NCBI GenBank assembly: GCA_954871525.1
Contig: OX940865.1
Span: 18,552,606 to 18,616,605, forward strand
DNA: 64,000 bases
Reading direction: 5' to 3'
DNA from: Parietaria judaica
Lineage: Eukaryota > Streptophyta > Magnoliopsida > Rosales > Urticaceae
Positions 23,490 to 32,768 of the stretch are shown here, one piece after another. Position numbers and translations under genes: made by a program. The notes under the pieces were generated by a model. That model had not been told where the DNA came from. It made no database searches and saw only the letters and a list, made by a program, of their open reading frames with translations. Every line of letters begins with the position of its first letter. Positions within the stretch are counted from its first letter, which is position 1.

Positions 23490-24186
23490 TGTAGAGGGCG
23501 ATTTTACTCACCGTGCAGTCACAAAGATAATCGAAAATAGTAGATAATTATAAATAATACGAATATCTCTGATTTATTATAATCCCGAGAGGACCCGGTT
23601 TCTTCCGTTTGGTAGCTCGGACAATCGAAGATTACCCACTCTTAACCCTTGGGAAATCGAGAATACTATGAATAAGCAAACTCGAAGACTCAAAGATTAT
23701 TTCTCTCAAAACTCACGATAATAATGAATGTACTGAATACTGGATATCCCCCTCCATTTATGCTAAGTTTACATTCGTATATATAGGCTTGAAAGTCTTC
23801 TAGAATATTCCTCAAATCTTGTTAGGGTTTCCTTCTGTTTCGCTGTGATCGTGGTTGACTTCCTTATTTTGCGTTGGATATCCCACGAAATCTTTAACCG
23901 AATAACCCAATCTTCCCTTCTTTCTCGCGATCTCGAATGAATATCTTTTATACGATTAGGCTTTCTCGATGAACTTTCTCCGATGAGCTTCCTTTCTTGC
24001 AATGAGGTGTTGGGCTGGCTTGGTCGGATAATGACTTTCCATGGGCTTCGCTTGTTGGGCCTTTTTTCTTCTACTCCTTGATGGGCCTGGACTACTTAGG
24101 CAATTGTTTCCTTATTTTATGTCGTTTATTTCATAAACGACAAAGGGTAGTGTTAGGGAAAGATTTGACAAAATCTGACCTTAACA
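23490..24186 (-). repeat. 3' LTR of the Tat-lineage element
   Basis: 697 bp, looks identical to 35272-35968. It contains a TATATATA box (23778-23785), a TGTCGTTTAT hairpin (24120-24142) and a short frame also found in the other LTR. Confidence 0.95.
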
Positions 24187-24203
24187 GTTAGTCCCCTATT
24201 TTA
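24187..24203 (-). promoter_or_regulatory. Polypurine-type tract next to the 3' LTR
   Basis: On the minus strand AAAATAGGGGACTAAC lies directly before the 3' LTR start (TGTTAAGG), the position of the plus-strand primer in LTR retrotransposons. Confidence 0.6.
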
Positions 24204-24290
24204 TCGGGTGCGAAGCAGTTGATAAAATAAAAACAGGATTTATCTCCGATAAGGTTTTTGTCCGATGAAGTTTTCCCCGATGACGTTTTT

Positions 24291-24336
24291 CCTCGAAGAG
24301 GTTCTTCCTCGAAGAGGTTTCCCCTCGAAGAGGTTG
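24291..24336. repeat. Three 16-bp direct repeats near the polypurine tract
   Basis: CCTCGAAGAGGTT starts at 24291, 24307 and 24323. Each copy carries the inverted pair CCTC/GAGG. They lie between the 3' LTR and the antisense gene promoter. Confidence 0.85.
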
Positions 24337-24601
24337 TGTCCTTCGGAGACTCTTCCACTTCTTGCACGCTCAACTGATGTCCTCGAGTTCCCACGTAGTG
24401 CTGATTGGGCGTGATTCTCCAGGCTGTCAGATCTCGGAAATCGTCGTCAATCATTTCGCATTAAATGCGGGGTTTTCTCGCACTCGAGTGCCTTCGAGCT
24501 TCGCACCGATTCTTTTAATCTTCACCGTTGGATGAATTTTCCCGCTTCGAACCTGGGTCGTCGGATCCGGATGTGCCTTTCCAACTTCCGCCTGCCTCTT
24601 T

Positions 24602-24609
24602 CTATAAAT
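24602..24609 (+). promoter_or_regulatory. TATA box for the antisense gene of the Tat element
   Basis: CTATAAAT lies 150 bp upstream of the ATG at 24754 and downstream of an in-frame ATG at 24532. That makes 24754 the likelier start. Confidence 0.5.
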
Positions 24610-24753
24610 TCAAACCCTCGCCTTCGATTCAAACACTTCGTTTCAGACTTCTCTCCAAATCCTCCCTGCAATTCTTCCTTTCCCGACTTCCCTCTTTTCC
24701 AGAAAATCTTCAAACTCTCTTCCTGTCCAAATTCTTCTTTTCCGATCAAGAAA

Positions 24754-27700
24754 ATGTCGAATCCGGGAAAAATCTTCAAGACTCGGTCACCGAAGTCTAT
24801 AATGACAGAGAAGCACCTCGAGGATTTGAGGAAACACTACGTGGATTCCAATCCTTGCTACCTGCGTCTCCCCAAATCCGGCGAGCTTAGTGACGAGCCT
24901 CCGGAAGGGTACATCACACTGTACGAACACTTCTTCCGGTCGGTGGAACTGCACCTTCCACTGCCTCACCTCATCGTGAGCTTCCTCCATGCGTACAATA
25001 TGCCGATCAGTCAGGTTAGCCCTAACTCTCTTCGCCTTCTTGTCTGCACCATGGCCATCGCTCTCGAGCAGAAAGTGGCTCTGACCCTGGAGGATTTGAT
25101 GCGGCTCTTCAAGTGGTCGAAGAATTCGAAGAATCTGGGCCGATTCTTCCTCACCTCCGCCACGCGTGGCCACATCCTCACTCATACGCCGAACAACGAG
25201 TCCGGATGGGAGAATAGATATTTCTTCGCGCATCTCGATCGTCATACCCTCGGGCCGCATTGGGAGGCGCTTCCTACCAAGTGGGTCGACGAGAACGAAG
25301 TCCCGAGGTTCAAACCTGTCGCCAATAAGGAGGACGACGAGCGCTTTGCTGGGGTCGTTCGGGCTTTACTGGAAAATCCTCGTCGAAATTGGACGACGGA
25401 CTTCTTCGCGACCCGCGTTCAAGAGTCCGGGCTCTATCAGTTCTGCCACATCGTGGGGAGACCACCGGCATCTTTGTGGCCTGTCGGATTCCGCCTCGAA
25501 GAGGTCAAAGACGCGGACCCCTCGTCCCCCGCTGTTCGGCAATCTCCTAAGCCGAAGAAGAGAACTCAAAAGTCCACCCGTGGATCATCGGAGCCACGGC
25601 AATGTCAAGGCCAAGATCCAGGACAAGGCCAAAATCCAAGACAAGGCCAAGATCCAGGACAAGGAGGTGGGTCCTCCGATTCTCGTCGGGATCTGTCGAA
25701 GGCTGGCTTCTTGGGCATCGGCCCTCGGACCGGTGCTGACCGGTTTGTTTCAAGTGATAAAGCTCTTCCTCCGAAGAGCAGTTCGGAGAGGCGGACAAAG
25801 CATAAGCACGACGTTGGTGCTTCTCGCTCTTCGGGGATATCGACTTCCTCGGGGGCGACTCGCCCTCGGGATTCATCTCGCCCTTCGGAGAGCCGTCGCG
25901 AATCCGAGTCCCAGACTTCCTCGCGGGAACCTTCTCGCGAGAAAGTTGTCCTGAAAAGGAAAACCGCTGAAGGGGTACGCGACGCTCCTCCTCCGAAGAG
26001 GAATAAGACTTCCGAGTCGTCTAAGGAGATAGATGCAACTCCTTCGGCTCCGGAGACTGTCACCGTCGCTTCTCGCGAGGGGACTGTTCCCGCCGGGGCG
26101 ATCGCGTCGACCGTTCTTGCTTCGACTCCTCCGTCCGAGACCGGCGGAAGCATCGATGGGGCTCATGGGACCCCTCGTCCTTCTCCCACTTCTCGGGAGC
26201 GGTTCCGCTTTGATGATGACTTTATCGATTTAGTGTCGTCGCTGGATCTCTCGGCCTCCGAGGTAGCTTTTACTTCTTTTCCCTCTTCATTTTTCATGAT
26301 GCTTGCACATTTCGGGTATCTAATGCATATTTCGGTATATACTTTTCTCGTAATTTCAGATTCCGGCTCGCGCCGACGCGCCTCCTTGCTTGGAGGTTTC
26401 TTCTTCAGTACCTCCCGTACCTGCCGCGGAAGGACTTTCAGTCGCCGTTCCTACGGCTGACGAGGAGGGCTTGTTGCTCGAAGGGGCACTTGATGCCGCC
26501 GACGCGCTCCTCGTCCTGGAGCCCGTCGGGCGGCCCGGCGCTTCGGAGGGGGTTTCTCTACCTTCCGAAGAGGTTTTGGTCGGGGGCCATCCCGAGGGAG
26601 GGGATGGCCTCGTTGCGGACGTCGTTCATCCCGACGTATCTACCCATCCCGAAGTGCCTCGTCCGGAGGGCGCTTTGGAGCCGACCGACGCTGTCGGCGC
26701 CTCTGGGGCTAGTGCCTCCTCTCCCGACGATGACGGGATTTCTTTCTCTCCGCTTCCGAAGTTTCTTCCCAACTCCGAGCCGGGAGGCTTTTCTCTCCCT
26801 CCTTGGGAGCGATTTCCGGCAGCTCCTACTCCGGAGTCTCCGCCGGAAGAGTGGAAAGCATACTCGCTCCGGGTCCTTCGGGACCTGTTTTGGCCCGAGC
26901 CTTCGGGGAACACCGGCTTGTCTCTGAGCCAGATCAGGGGCTATGGCCGGGCTGCCTCTACGCTTTTCCAGGCTCTCGCCCGCTTCAACACCATTATTCT
27001 TAACGAGAATGGCGGCAGAGGCGAGAGCGCTCAGGAGTTAAACGACCTCCGGGCTAAACTTGCCGACACAGAATCGCTCCTCGGGGTTTCCGTTCTCGGA
27101 GAGCGCAAATATCGGGAAGCGGCCGAGCGAACTTCCGATGAGCTGGAGGTCGCGAGGGCCAAATTGGCGAAGGAGGCTTCGCTTCGCCAAGCTCAAGAAA
27201 AAGAGCTCGCCGAGTGCAAGGCTAGGGCCGAGGCGGAGGTTGCGGCGCTGAAGGCCGAGTTAGATGGGGAGCACAGGCGTCACTCCATGATAGTGGAGAG
27301 CTACGAGAAGCATCTCGAAGCGAAGAAGTGGCGGCTGGCTAAGATCAGCGAAGCGGTGGGCGTGCCTGTCGAGCAGGAGAGTCGGCTTGCCTCGCGAGTG
27401 GCCTCGTGCTTAAAACGCCTCGGCAAAGAGCTCGAGGTATCACAGACGGAGGCGAAGTCTGAGCGCGAAGCACGCCTACACCTCTTCGAGAGGGCTCAAG
27501 ACAAAGCGCAACGTGCCTTGGCGAGGTATAAGGCCCTGGAGGAGTCCATCAATTTCCATCGTCGCTCCGCCGCATATGGGGCCAACGCTAGCCTTCTTGA
27601 GAAGGTTCCTCCCACGGCGACCATTGGGAGTCTTCTGCCTCGTCTTCCGAAATACAAGACTATCTCTGAAGAGAGTGAGGCTAAAGCCCGCGAGCTGGAC

Positions 27701-28447
27701 GACAAGTCTCTACCTGACCCTGATTCTCCTCCGCTCACCCCCGGTGCCCCTTCTTCCGCTGGTATCGATTGGGCGGCTTGCTTCGTAGTTGGAGCTGCCT
27801 CTTCGGCCTCCGATGGCCTCGATGAATACGGGACCAACGATGGGGTCGTCACCTCTACCGACGGAGCGGTTGGTACCGAAGCGGTCACTTCTACCGTCGA
27901 AGCGGTTACCAATGAAGCGGTAGGGGGGGAGGAAGGCTCTTAGGCCTTTTCTTATAGCTTTCCTATATACATTACTTGCGTTGTCTTTGTAATTTCTTCG
28001 ACGGATTTTATTAATGAAAAAGAACTCTCTTTGGCTTCAACTTGTTGTTTCCGTACTTGTTGCTTCTCTTGTGTTCCTGTCATTATTTCCTGGCTAAATT
28101 CCTTTTCTCAGGGTGATGAATTCTTCTACACTTCGGAGCCGCTGTTTTACTATGAAGATGTGCTAGCTTCTTTCCTCGCGGTCGACGATGAGCATCCCGC
28201 CATCCTCGAGGAGTTTGTCCAAGATATGATAAGGCGTGCGGCTGCCTCTCTTTCCGGAGTCGCGTTCGACGAGACTCCCCTTAGTCCTTCTTCGGCCTAT
28301 GTGATCGAATTTATGATGTTGAGGCCTGTAAATTATGCCGCCGTAGAAGATCTTCTTCGGGACGTCCTCTCCGAGAATGGGGAGTTTGTCATAGAGCAAA
28401 TTGCCGATAGGGTAGTTCGGGAGGATTCACCTTCTCCTGCTGTATAA
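24754..28447 (+). CDS. Antisense gene carried by the Tat element ('putative gypsy type transposon' domain plus coiled coil)
   Basis: Transcribed against gag-pol, between integrase and the 3' LTR. Proposed exons: 24754..26262, 26360..27919, 28112..28447. Both introns are GT-AG and phase 0 (26263 GTAGCT...TTTCAG; 27920 GTAGGG...TCTCAG), giving about 1,134 aa. The N-terminal part has SDEPPEGYITLYEHFFRSV, LPLPHLIVSFLHAYNMPISQ, LRLLVCTMAIALEQ. This is the pattern of the plant domain called putative gypsy-type transposon protein (Transposase_28), found in Tat-type elements. Next comes a Ser/Arg/Pro-rich basic region with a GQGQDPGQGQ repeat, then an acidic region, then a long coiled coil (about 27010-27540). 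The third exon gives an acidic helical tail. If intron 2 is retained, translation stops at 27943. The function is unknown; a nucleic-acid or Gag partner role is only a guess. Frame and GC-rich codon use stay intact over 3.4 kb. Confidence 0.75.
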
Positions 28448-28542
28448 ATTTGTCTAATGTAGTGTTTGTAATGACATTTTATCCATGAAATCTATTTACT
28501 TTTGCATGTTATCGATGATGTATGGGAGTATATGTACTCCGC

Positions 28543-28571
28543 TTTTTTTTTTTTTTTTTTTTTTTTTTTTT
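28543..28571. repeat. Poly(T) tract beside the tandem repeats
   Basis: About 29 T residues (poly-A on the gag-pol strand), just past the stop of the antisense gene. Confidence 0.9.
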
Positions 28572-28965
28572 GGCGATGAGCTTGTCGGTGTGCACCGGGC
28601 TCTGTCGCGATGAAGTGCTTGGCACTGGTTTTGCTGGCGATGAGCTTGTCGGTGTGCACCGGGCTCTGTCGCGATGAAGTGCTTGGCACTGGTTTTATTG
28701 GCGATGAGCTTGTCGGTGTGCACCGGGCTCTGTCGTGATGAAGTGCTTGGCACTGATTTTGCTATGTTTTCTATTCTTGGCTCTTTTGCCGTAGTGATAT
28801 TTTGTTTGGCCCATTTGCCATAGTAGTTTTCGTAATGTTCGGCGATGAGCTTGTCGGTATGCACCGGGCTCTGTCGCGATGAAGTGCTTGGCACTGATTT
28901 GCTGGCGATGAGCTTGTCGGTATGCACCGGGCTCTGTCGCGATGAAGTGCTTGGCACTGATCTCT
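28572..28965. repeat. ~64-bp tandem repeat array between the convergent genes of the Tat element
   Basis: Five copies start GGCGATGAGCTTGTCGGT at 28572, 28636, 28700, 28841 and 28904. Periods are 64, 64, 141 (with a spacer) and 63. Each copy includes GTGCACC and GTGCTTGGCAC, small inverted words that could fold. The array separates the end of integrase from the end of the antisense gene. Confidence 0.95.
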
Positions 28966-29249
28966 TGCTTTTTTTTTTTTTGTGATACGTGTTTATTTGA
29001 GTCAGCGATAGAATATTGTCTTAAAAGACGAGCCTCATTAAACCCTTCGAGTCCCCCAATGGGTGCGGCTCGCGAGGGAAGAGTACTCCATGTTGTATTG
29101 AATAAGGCCGGAGCCAATCGCGCGGATCCCGAACAAGTAGGGTCGGGAGTCCCCTGTTAAATAAACTTTAAAATGGAATGTAAAAACTTAAGAAAAATAG
29201 AAAGGAAAACTTACTAAAAACCGAAATCGTAAGGCGTCGATGACGCTCT

Positions 29250-30557
29250 TTACTGGTAGAATTTCTTCAAGTGCTTGACATTCCACCTTCTTATGACCTT
29301 GACTCCATCGGCGTTTTTGAGTTCGTACACCCCTGGCTTGACGATGTGGGTCACCGTATAAGGGCCTTCCCAGCTTTCTCCTAGCTTTCCCGCGTTAAGC
29401 TCGGCTGTGTTTTGGAACACCCTTCTGAGGACTAGTTCTCCGACCCGGAACCTTCTCGGTCGCACCCTTTTGTTGTAGAAGCGTGCGATGGTGTTCTGGT
29501 AATTCGCTATATGAACTCTGGCTCGCTCCCGTCTTTCATCGATGTGGTCCAGCTGATGAAGCAGGTCTTGGTTGTTGTCCTCCTCGTGGTTCGGTGCCCA
29601 GGATCGCCGGAGACTGGGAACTCCTACTTCCGCCGGGATTACCGCTTCCACCCCGAATGCTAGGGCAAAAGGAGTTTCTCCGGTGGCTGAGTGTGGCGTT
29701 GTTCGATAAGCCCAAAGTACTCCAGGGAGTTCATCTGCCCATAGACCCTTCTTCTTGTCGAGCCGCTTCTTGAGGCTGTCGGTGATCGTCCGGTTGACTG
29801 CTTCGGCGTTCCCGTTTCCCTGAGGATATCTTGGCGTCGAAGTGTTTAGCTTTATCTTCCATCGTGCGCAGAAATCTTTGAACTTCTTCGAGATGAATTG
29901 GGACCCGTTGTCTGCGATTATCTCCCTGGGGAGTCCAAAGCGAGTGACTATGTTCTTCCAAACGTAGCTCTCGACATCGGAGTCCTTGATGTTGGCGTAA
30001 GCTTCGGCTTCGGTCCATTTGGTGAAGAAGTCTGTGACCACCAGCATGAACCTTTTCTGTCTTGCTCCGATTGGCATTGGACCGACGATGTCCATTGACC
30101 ACTTCATGAATGGGTAGGGCACCGACACCACCGATAGCTCTTCGGCTGGGCAGTTGATTGCTGGGGCGTGTCGCTGGCATTTCTCGCACTTCCTGGCGTG
30201 GTTGGTGCAATCCGCTCGCATTGTTTCCCAGAAAAAACCTTGTAACTTGGCTTTCCTTAATAAGTTGCGTCCGCCTGAGTGATTTCCACATTCTCCGCTG
30301 TGGATCTCTTCCATGACGTAGTCCGCCTCGTCTTTGCCTAGACAGCGTAGGTAGGGGCCGACAAGGCTTTTGAAGTAAAGCCTTCGGTCTATGATCGTGT
30401 ATCGAGAGCTTTTTGACTTTACTTTCCGCGCCTCTTGTCGATCTTCGGGTAACTTTCCTTCGACCAGGTATGCTCGGATGGGGGTCCGCCAATCCTCGTC
30501 TTCTGTCCCTTCTACTACTCCGGGTTCTTCGCCCTCGCTCTCTTTTTCTTCTACGAG
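29250..30557 (-). CDS. Integrase part of the Tat pol polyprotein
   Basis: In frame with the upstream RT part but behind a TAG at 30560-30558. The first ATG after it is at 30314 (354 aa); the frame is open from 30557. From that ATG: zinc-binding H5, H12, C43, C46 (CEKCQ), then the DDE core with D75 (WSMDIVGP), D135 (IIADNGSQF) and E171 (GNGNAEAVNRTI). The C terminus has a GPYTVTHIVKPGVYEL module and ends WNVKHLKKFYQ; no chromodomain is seen, as expected for Tat. It inserts the cDNA copy into host DNA. All catalytic residues are present, so the domain looks functional if it is translated. Confidence 0.93.
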   Translation of the reverse strand, partial: LVEEKESEGEEPGVVEGTEDEDWRTPIRAYLVEGKLPEDRQEARKVKSKSSRYTIIDRRLYFKSLVGPYLRCLGKDEADYVMEEIHSGECGNHSGGRNLLRKAKLQGFFWETMRADCTNHARKCEKCQRHAPAINCPAEELSVVSVPYPFMKWSMDIVGPMPIGARQKRFMLVVTDFFTKWTEAEAYANIKDSDVESYVWKNIVTRFGLPREIIADNGSQFISKKFKDFCARWKIKLNTSTPRYPQGNGNAEAVNRTITDSLKKRLDKKKGLWADELPGVLWAYRTTPHSATGETPFALAFGVEAVIPAEVGVPSLRRSWAPNHEEDNNQDLLHQLDHIDERRERARVHIANYQNTIARFYNKRVRPRRFRVGELVLRRVFQNTAELNAGKLGESWEGPYTVTHIVKPGVYELKNADGVKVIRRWNVKHLKKFYQ

Positions 30558-32762
30558 CTAAATTTCTTCATTGTTTCCCTTCGGGATTCCGTCACTGCCA
30601 CGAGTGCTGTCCTCTTCGTTGGTTTGTCCCTCCTCGCTTACTTTTAGCTTCTTCTCATCGGGCTCTTCGCTTCTCTTGATGCTAGGCGTCTGTAGTGTCT
30701 CCACTGTGATCGATCGGAGCTCTCCCACTTGGGTAGTTGACCCCAGGCTCGCCAGGGCATCTGCGTGGTTGTTGTCTCCTCTGGACACCTGTGTCAATGT
30801 GAAGAAATCGAACTTCTTCTCGAGGGACCTGACTATCCCAGCGTAGGCCTCCATCCTTTCATCGTTCGTCTCGTACTCTCCACTGACTTGCTTGACGACT
30901 AGTTGGGAATCCGAGAAGGCATTCAAGTTCTTTACCCCGATGGCCATGGCTGATTGCATCCCGACGATGAGTGCCTCGTACTCCGCTTCGTTATTGGTGG
31001 AGCGATAGGCAAGGCGGCAGGCTTTCTCGATCACTTCTCCCATTGGAGAGATGAGCCGGATCCCGATTCCTGATCCCATCGAAGTCGCCGATCCGTCGAC
31101 GCAGAGTTTCCAAGTGCCGGCTTCATCGCTCAACTCCACGGGCTCTCTGGGTAGCTCGATGAGGAAATCGGCTAGCACTTGCGACTTCAGACTCGTCCGC
31201 AGCTGATATTCGATGTCGTACGCCCCTAGCTTTATGTTCCACTTCGTGATTCTGCCGGATTGGTTCGGGCTTTGAATGATGGAGCGAATCGGTCTGTCCG
31301 TCATAACGATGATCGTATGGGCTTGGAAGTGGAAACGTAGTCTCTCCGATGCGTCGTATACGGCCAATGCTAGCTTCTCGATGGTGGGGTACCTCGTCTC
31401 GGCGTCGAGGAGCTTTCTGCTGATGTACGAGACTGGCTTTTGCTCCCCTTTTTCTTCTCGAACTAGCACCTGACTTATCGCCTGATCGGACACGGCGATG
31501 TATAGGTAGAGCGGCTCTCCGGGCTCCGGCTTTGTCATAACTGGTGGTGATGACAGATAGACCTTCAGCGCTTGAAAAGCTTCTTCGCACTTGTCGGTCC
31601 ATTCGAACTTCTTGTTTTTCCTCAGCAGCTCGTAGAATAGAAGAGTTCGGTCTGCTTGTCGCGAGATGAACCGCCTCAGCGCGTTTATCCTTCCTGTCAG
31701 CTTCTGTACCTCTCGCCGATTTCTGGGCGATGGCATGCTCTGAATGGCTTCGACTTGTTCGGGGTTGGCTTCGATTCCTCGTCGGGTGACCATCTGTCCT
31801 AAGAATTTCCCGGATGAGACGCCGAAGGTGCACTTCGTGGGGTTTAGCTTCATCTGGTGTTTGTTGAGGACGCCGAAACATTCTTCCAGATGCTCCACGT
31901 GCATTGCCGCTTTTAGAGACTTGACGACCATGTCGTCGATATACACCTCCATGCTCTTCCCGATCTGTTCGTGGAACATCTTTGTCATCAGCCTCTGGTA
32001 TGTCGCCCCAGCATTTTTCAGACCGAAAGGCATAACCTTATAGCAGTAGGTTCCTCTTTCGCTGATGAAGGCTGTCTTCTCTTCGTCGTCTGGATGCATT
32101 CGGATCTGGTGGTAGCCCGAGTAGGCGTCCATGAAGCTTAGGAGCTCGTACCCGTAAGTGGCTTCGACAAGGCGATCGATGTTTGGCATCGGGAAGCTAT
32201 CCTTCGGGCACGCCTTGTTGAGATCCGTGAAGTCGACGCATACTCTCCATTTGCCATTCTTCTTTTTCACCACGACGGTGTTGGCCAACCACTGGGGGTA
32301 TTTCACCTCCCTGATGGTTCCCATAGCGAGCAACTTGTCCACTTCGTCGTTGATGATCTTGTTCCGGTCTGAGGCCATCTTCCTTCGCTTCTGTATGACG
32401 GGCTTGTGCCCGGGGTCCGTGTTGAGCCGGTGGGTGACCATCGTCGGATCGATCCCGGGCATGTCTTCGTGAGACCATGCGAAGCTTCTTCGGTTCTTCT
32501 TCAGGAATTCGACCAGCTGAGCTTTGATCTCTGATTCGAGTCCCGCGCCTATACCGACGGTTCGGGTTGGGTCGGAATCATCGATGCAGACTTGTTCCAC
32601 TTTTTCGAGCTGCGGGCCTCCTAGCCTTTCTTCGGCAGTTTGGTCTTCCATGTCTTCTGCGCTGATGATCTTGAGGATGCCCGGGGGTCCTCCTCTTCCC
32701 CTTTTCTTGCGTCGCTTCCTCCTGATCGTCGATGGTGGAGGCGGAGCAGACGCGGCTAATTG
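30558..32762 (-). CDS. Reverse transcriptase with two RNase H domains (Tat pol)
   Basis: Continues the gag-protease frame directly after its TAA. The first ATG is at 32651, giving 697 aa. Counting from that ATG: RT palm motifs KKKNGKWRVCVDFTDLNKAC, LLSFMDAYSGYHQI (D175) and YIDDMVV (237-240). The Ty3-type connection and first RNase H follow (PLYLYIAVSD, KPVSYISRKLLDAE, YPTIEKLALAV). A second, archaeal-type RNase H comes after about residue 510, with its acids in LCVDGSATSMG, NNEAEYEALIVG, FSDSQLVVKQ and NNHADALA. This pair of RNase H domains marks the Tat lineage. The frame ends at TAG 30560-30558, after an acidic Lys/Glu-rich linker. It would be made with Gag only by stop readthrough or by independent initiation. 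Confidence 0.95.
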   Translation of the reverse strand, partial: QLAASAPPPPSTIRRKRRKKRGRGGPPGILKIISAEDMEDQTAEERLGGPQLEKVEQVCIDDSDPTRTVGIGAGLESEIKAQLVEFLKKNRRSFAWSHEDMPGIDPTMVTHRLNTDPGHKPVIQKRRKMASDRNKIINDEVDKLLAMGTIREVKYPQWLANTVVVKKKNGKWRVCVDFTDLNKACPKDSFPMPNIDRLVEATYGYELLSFMDAYSGYHQIRMHPDDEEKTAFISERGTYCYKVMPFGLKNAGATYQRLMTKMFHEQIGKSMEVYIDDMVVKSLKAAMHVEHLEECFGVLNKHQMKLNPTKCTFGVSSGKFLGQMVTRRGIEANPEQVEAIQSMPSPRNRREVQKLTGRINALRRFISRQADRTLLFYELLRKNKKFEWTDKCEEAFQALKVYLSSPPVMTKPEPGEPLYLYIAVSDQAISQVLVREEKGEQKPVSYISRKLLDAETRYPTIEKLALAVYDASERLRFHFQAHTIIVMTDRPIRSIIQSPNQSGRITKWNIKLGAYDIEYQLRTSLKSQVLADFLIELPREPVELSDEAGTWKLCVDGSATSMGSGIGIRLISPMGEVIEKACRLAYRSTNNEAEYEALIVGMQSAMAIGVKNLNAFSDSQLVVKQVSGEYETNDERMEAYAGIVRSLEKKFDFFTLTQVSRGDNNHADALASLGSTTQVGELRSITVETLQTPSIKRSEEPDEKKLKVSEEGQTNEEDSTRGSDGIPKGNNEEI

Positions 32763-32768
32763 TTATTG
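32757..32768 (-). promoter_or_regulatory. Leaky-stop (readthrough) context between protease and RT
   Basis: The minus strand reads CAA TAA CAA TTA, which fits the stop-CAR-YYA consensus of plant readthrough sites. The downstream frame is the same as gag, so simple suppression would yield Gag-Pol. Confidence 0.7.

Noticed and set aside
23769..24002. 77-codon frame present in both LTRs
   Set aside because: Duplicated only because the LTRs are duplicated; no known LTR protein and no motif.
24787..26166. Long minus-strand frames opposite the antisense gene
   Set aside because: Shadows of a GC-rich coding strand; no domain and inconsistent with the gag-pol frame.
28572..28965. Regular ~64-bp repeats considered as a CRISPR-like array
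   Set aside because: Copies are head-to-tail without unique spacers of equal size, inside a plant retrotransposon. An ordinary minisatellite.
28496..29117. Minus-strand frames of 140-153 codons with repeated CQALHRDRARCTPTS / AKHFIATEPGA units
   Set aside because: They are open readings through the ~64-bp tandem repeats, in more than one frame. A repeat effect.
29731..30492. 253-codon minus-strand frame overlapping integrase
   Set aside because: Arg/Gln/His-rich shadow of the integrase frame with no motif.
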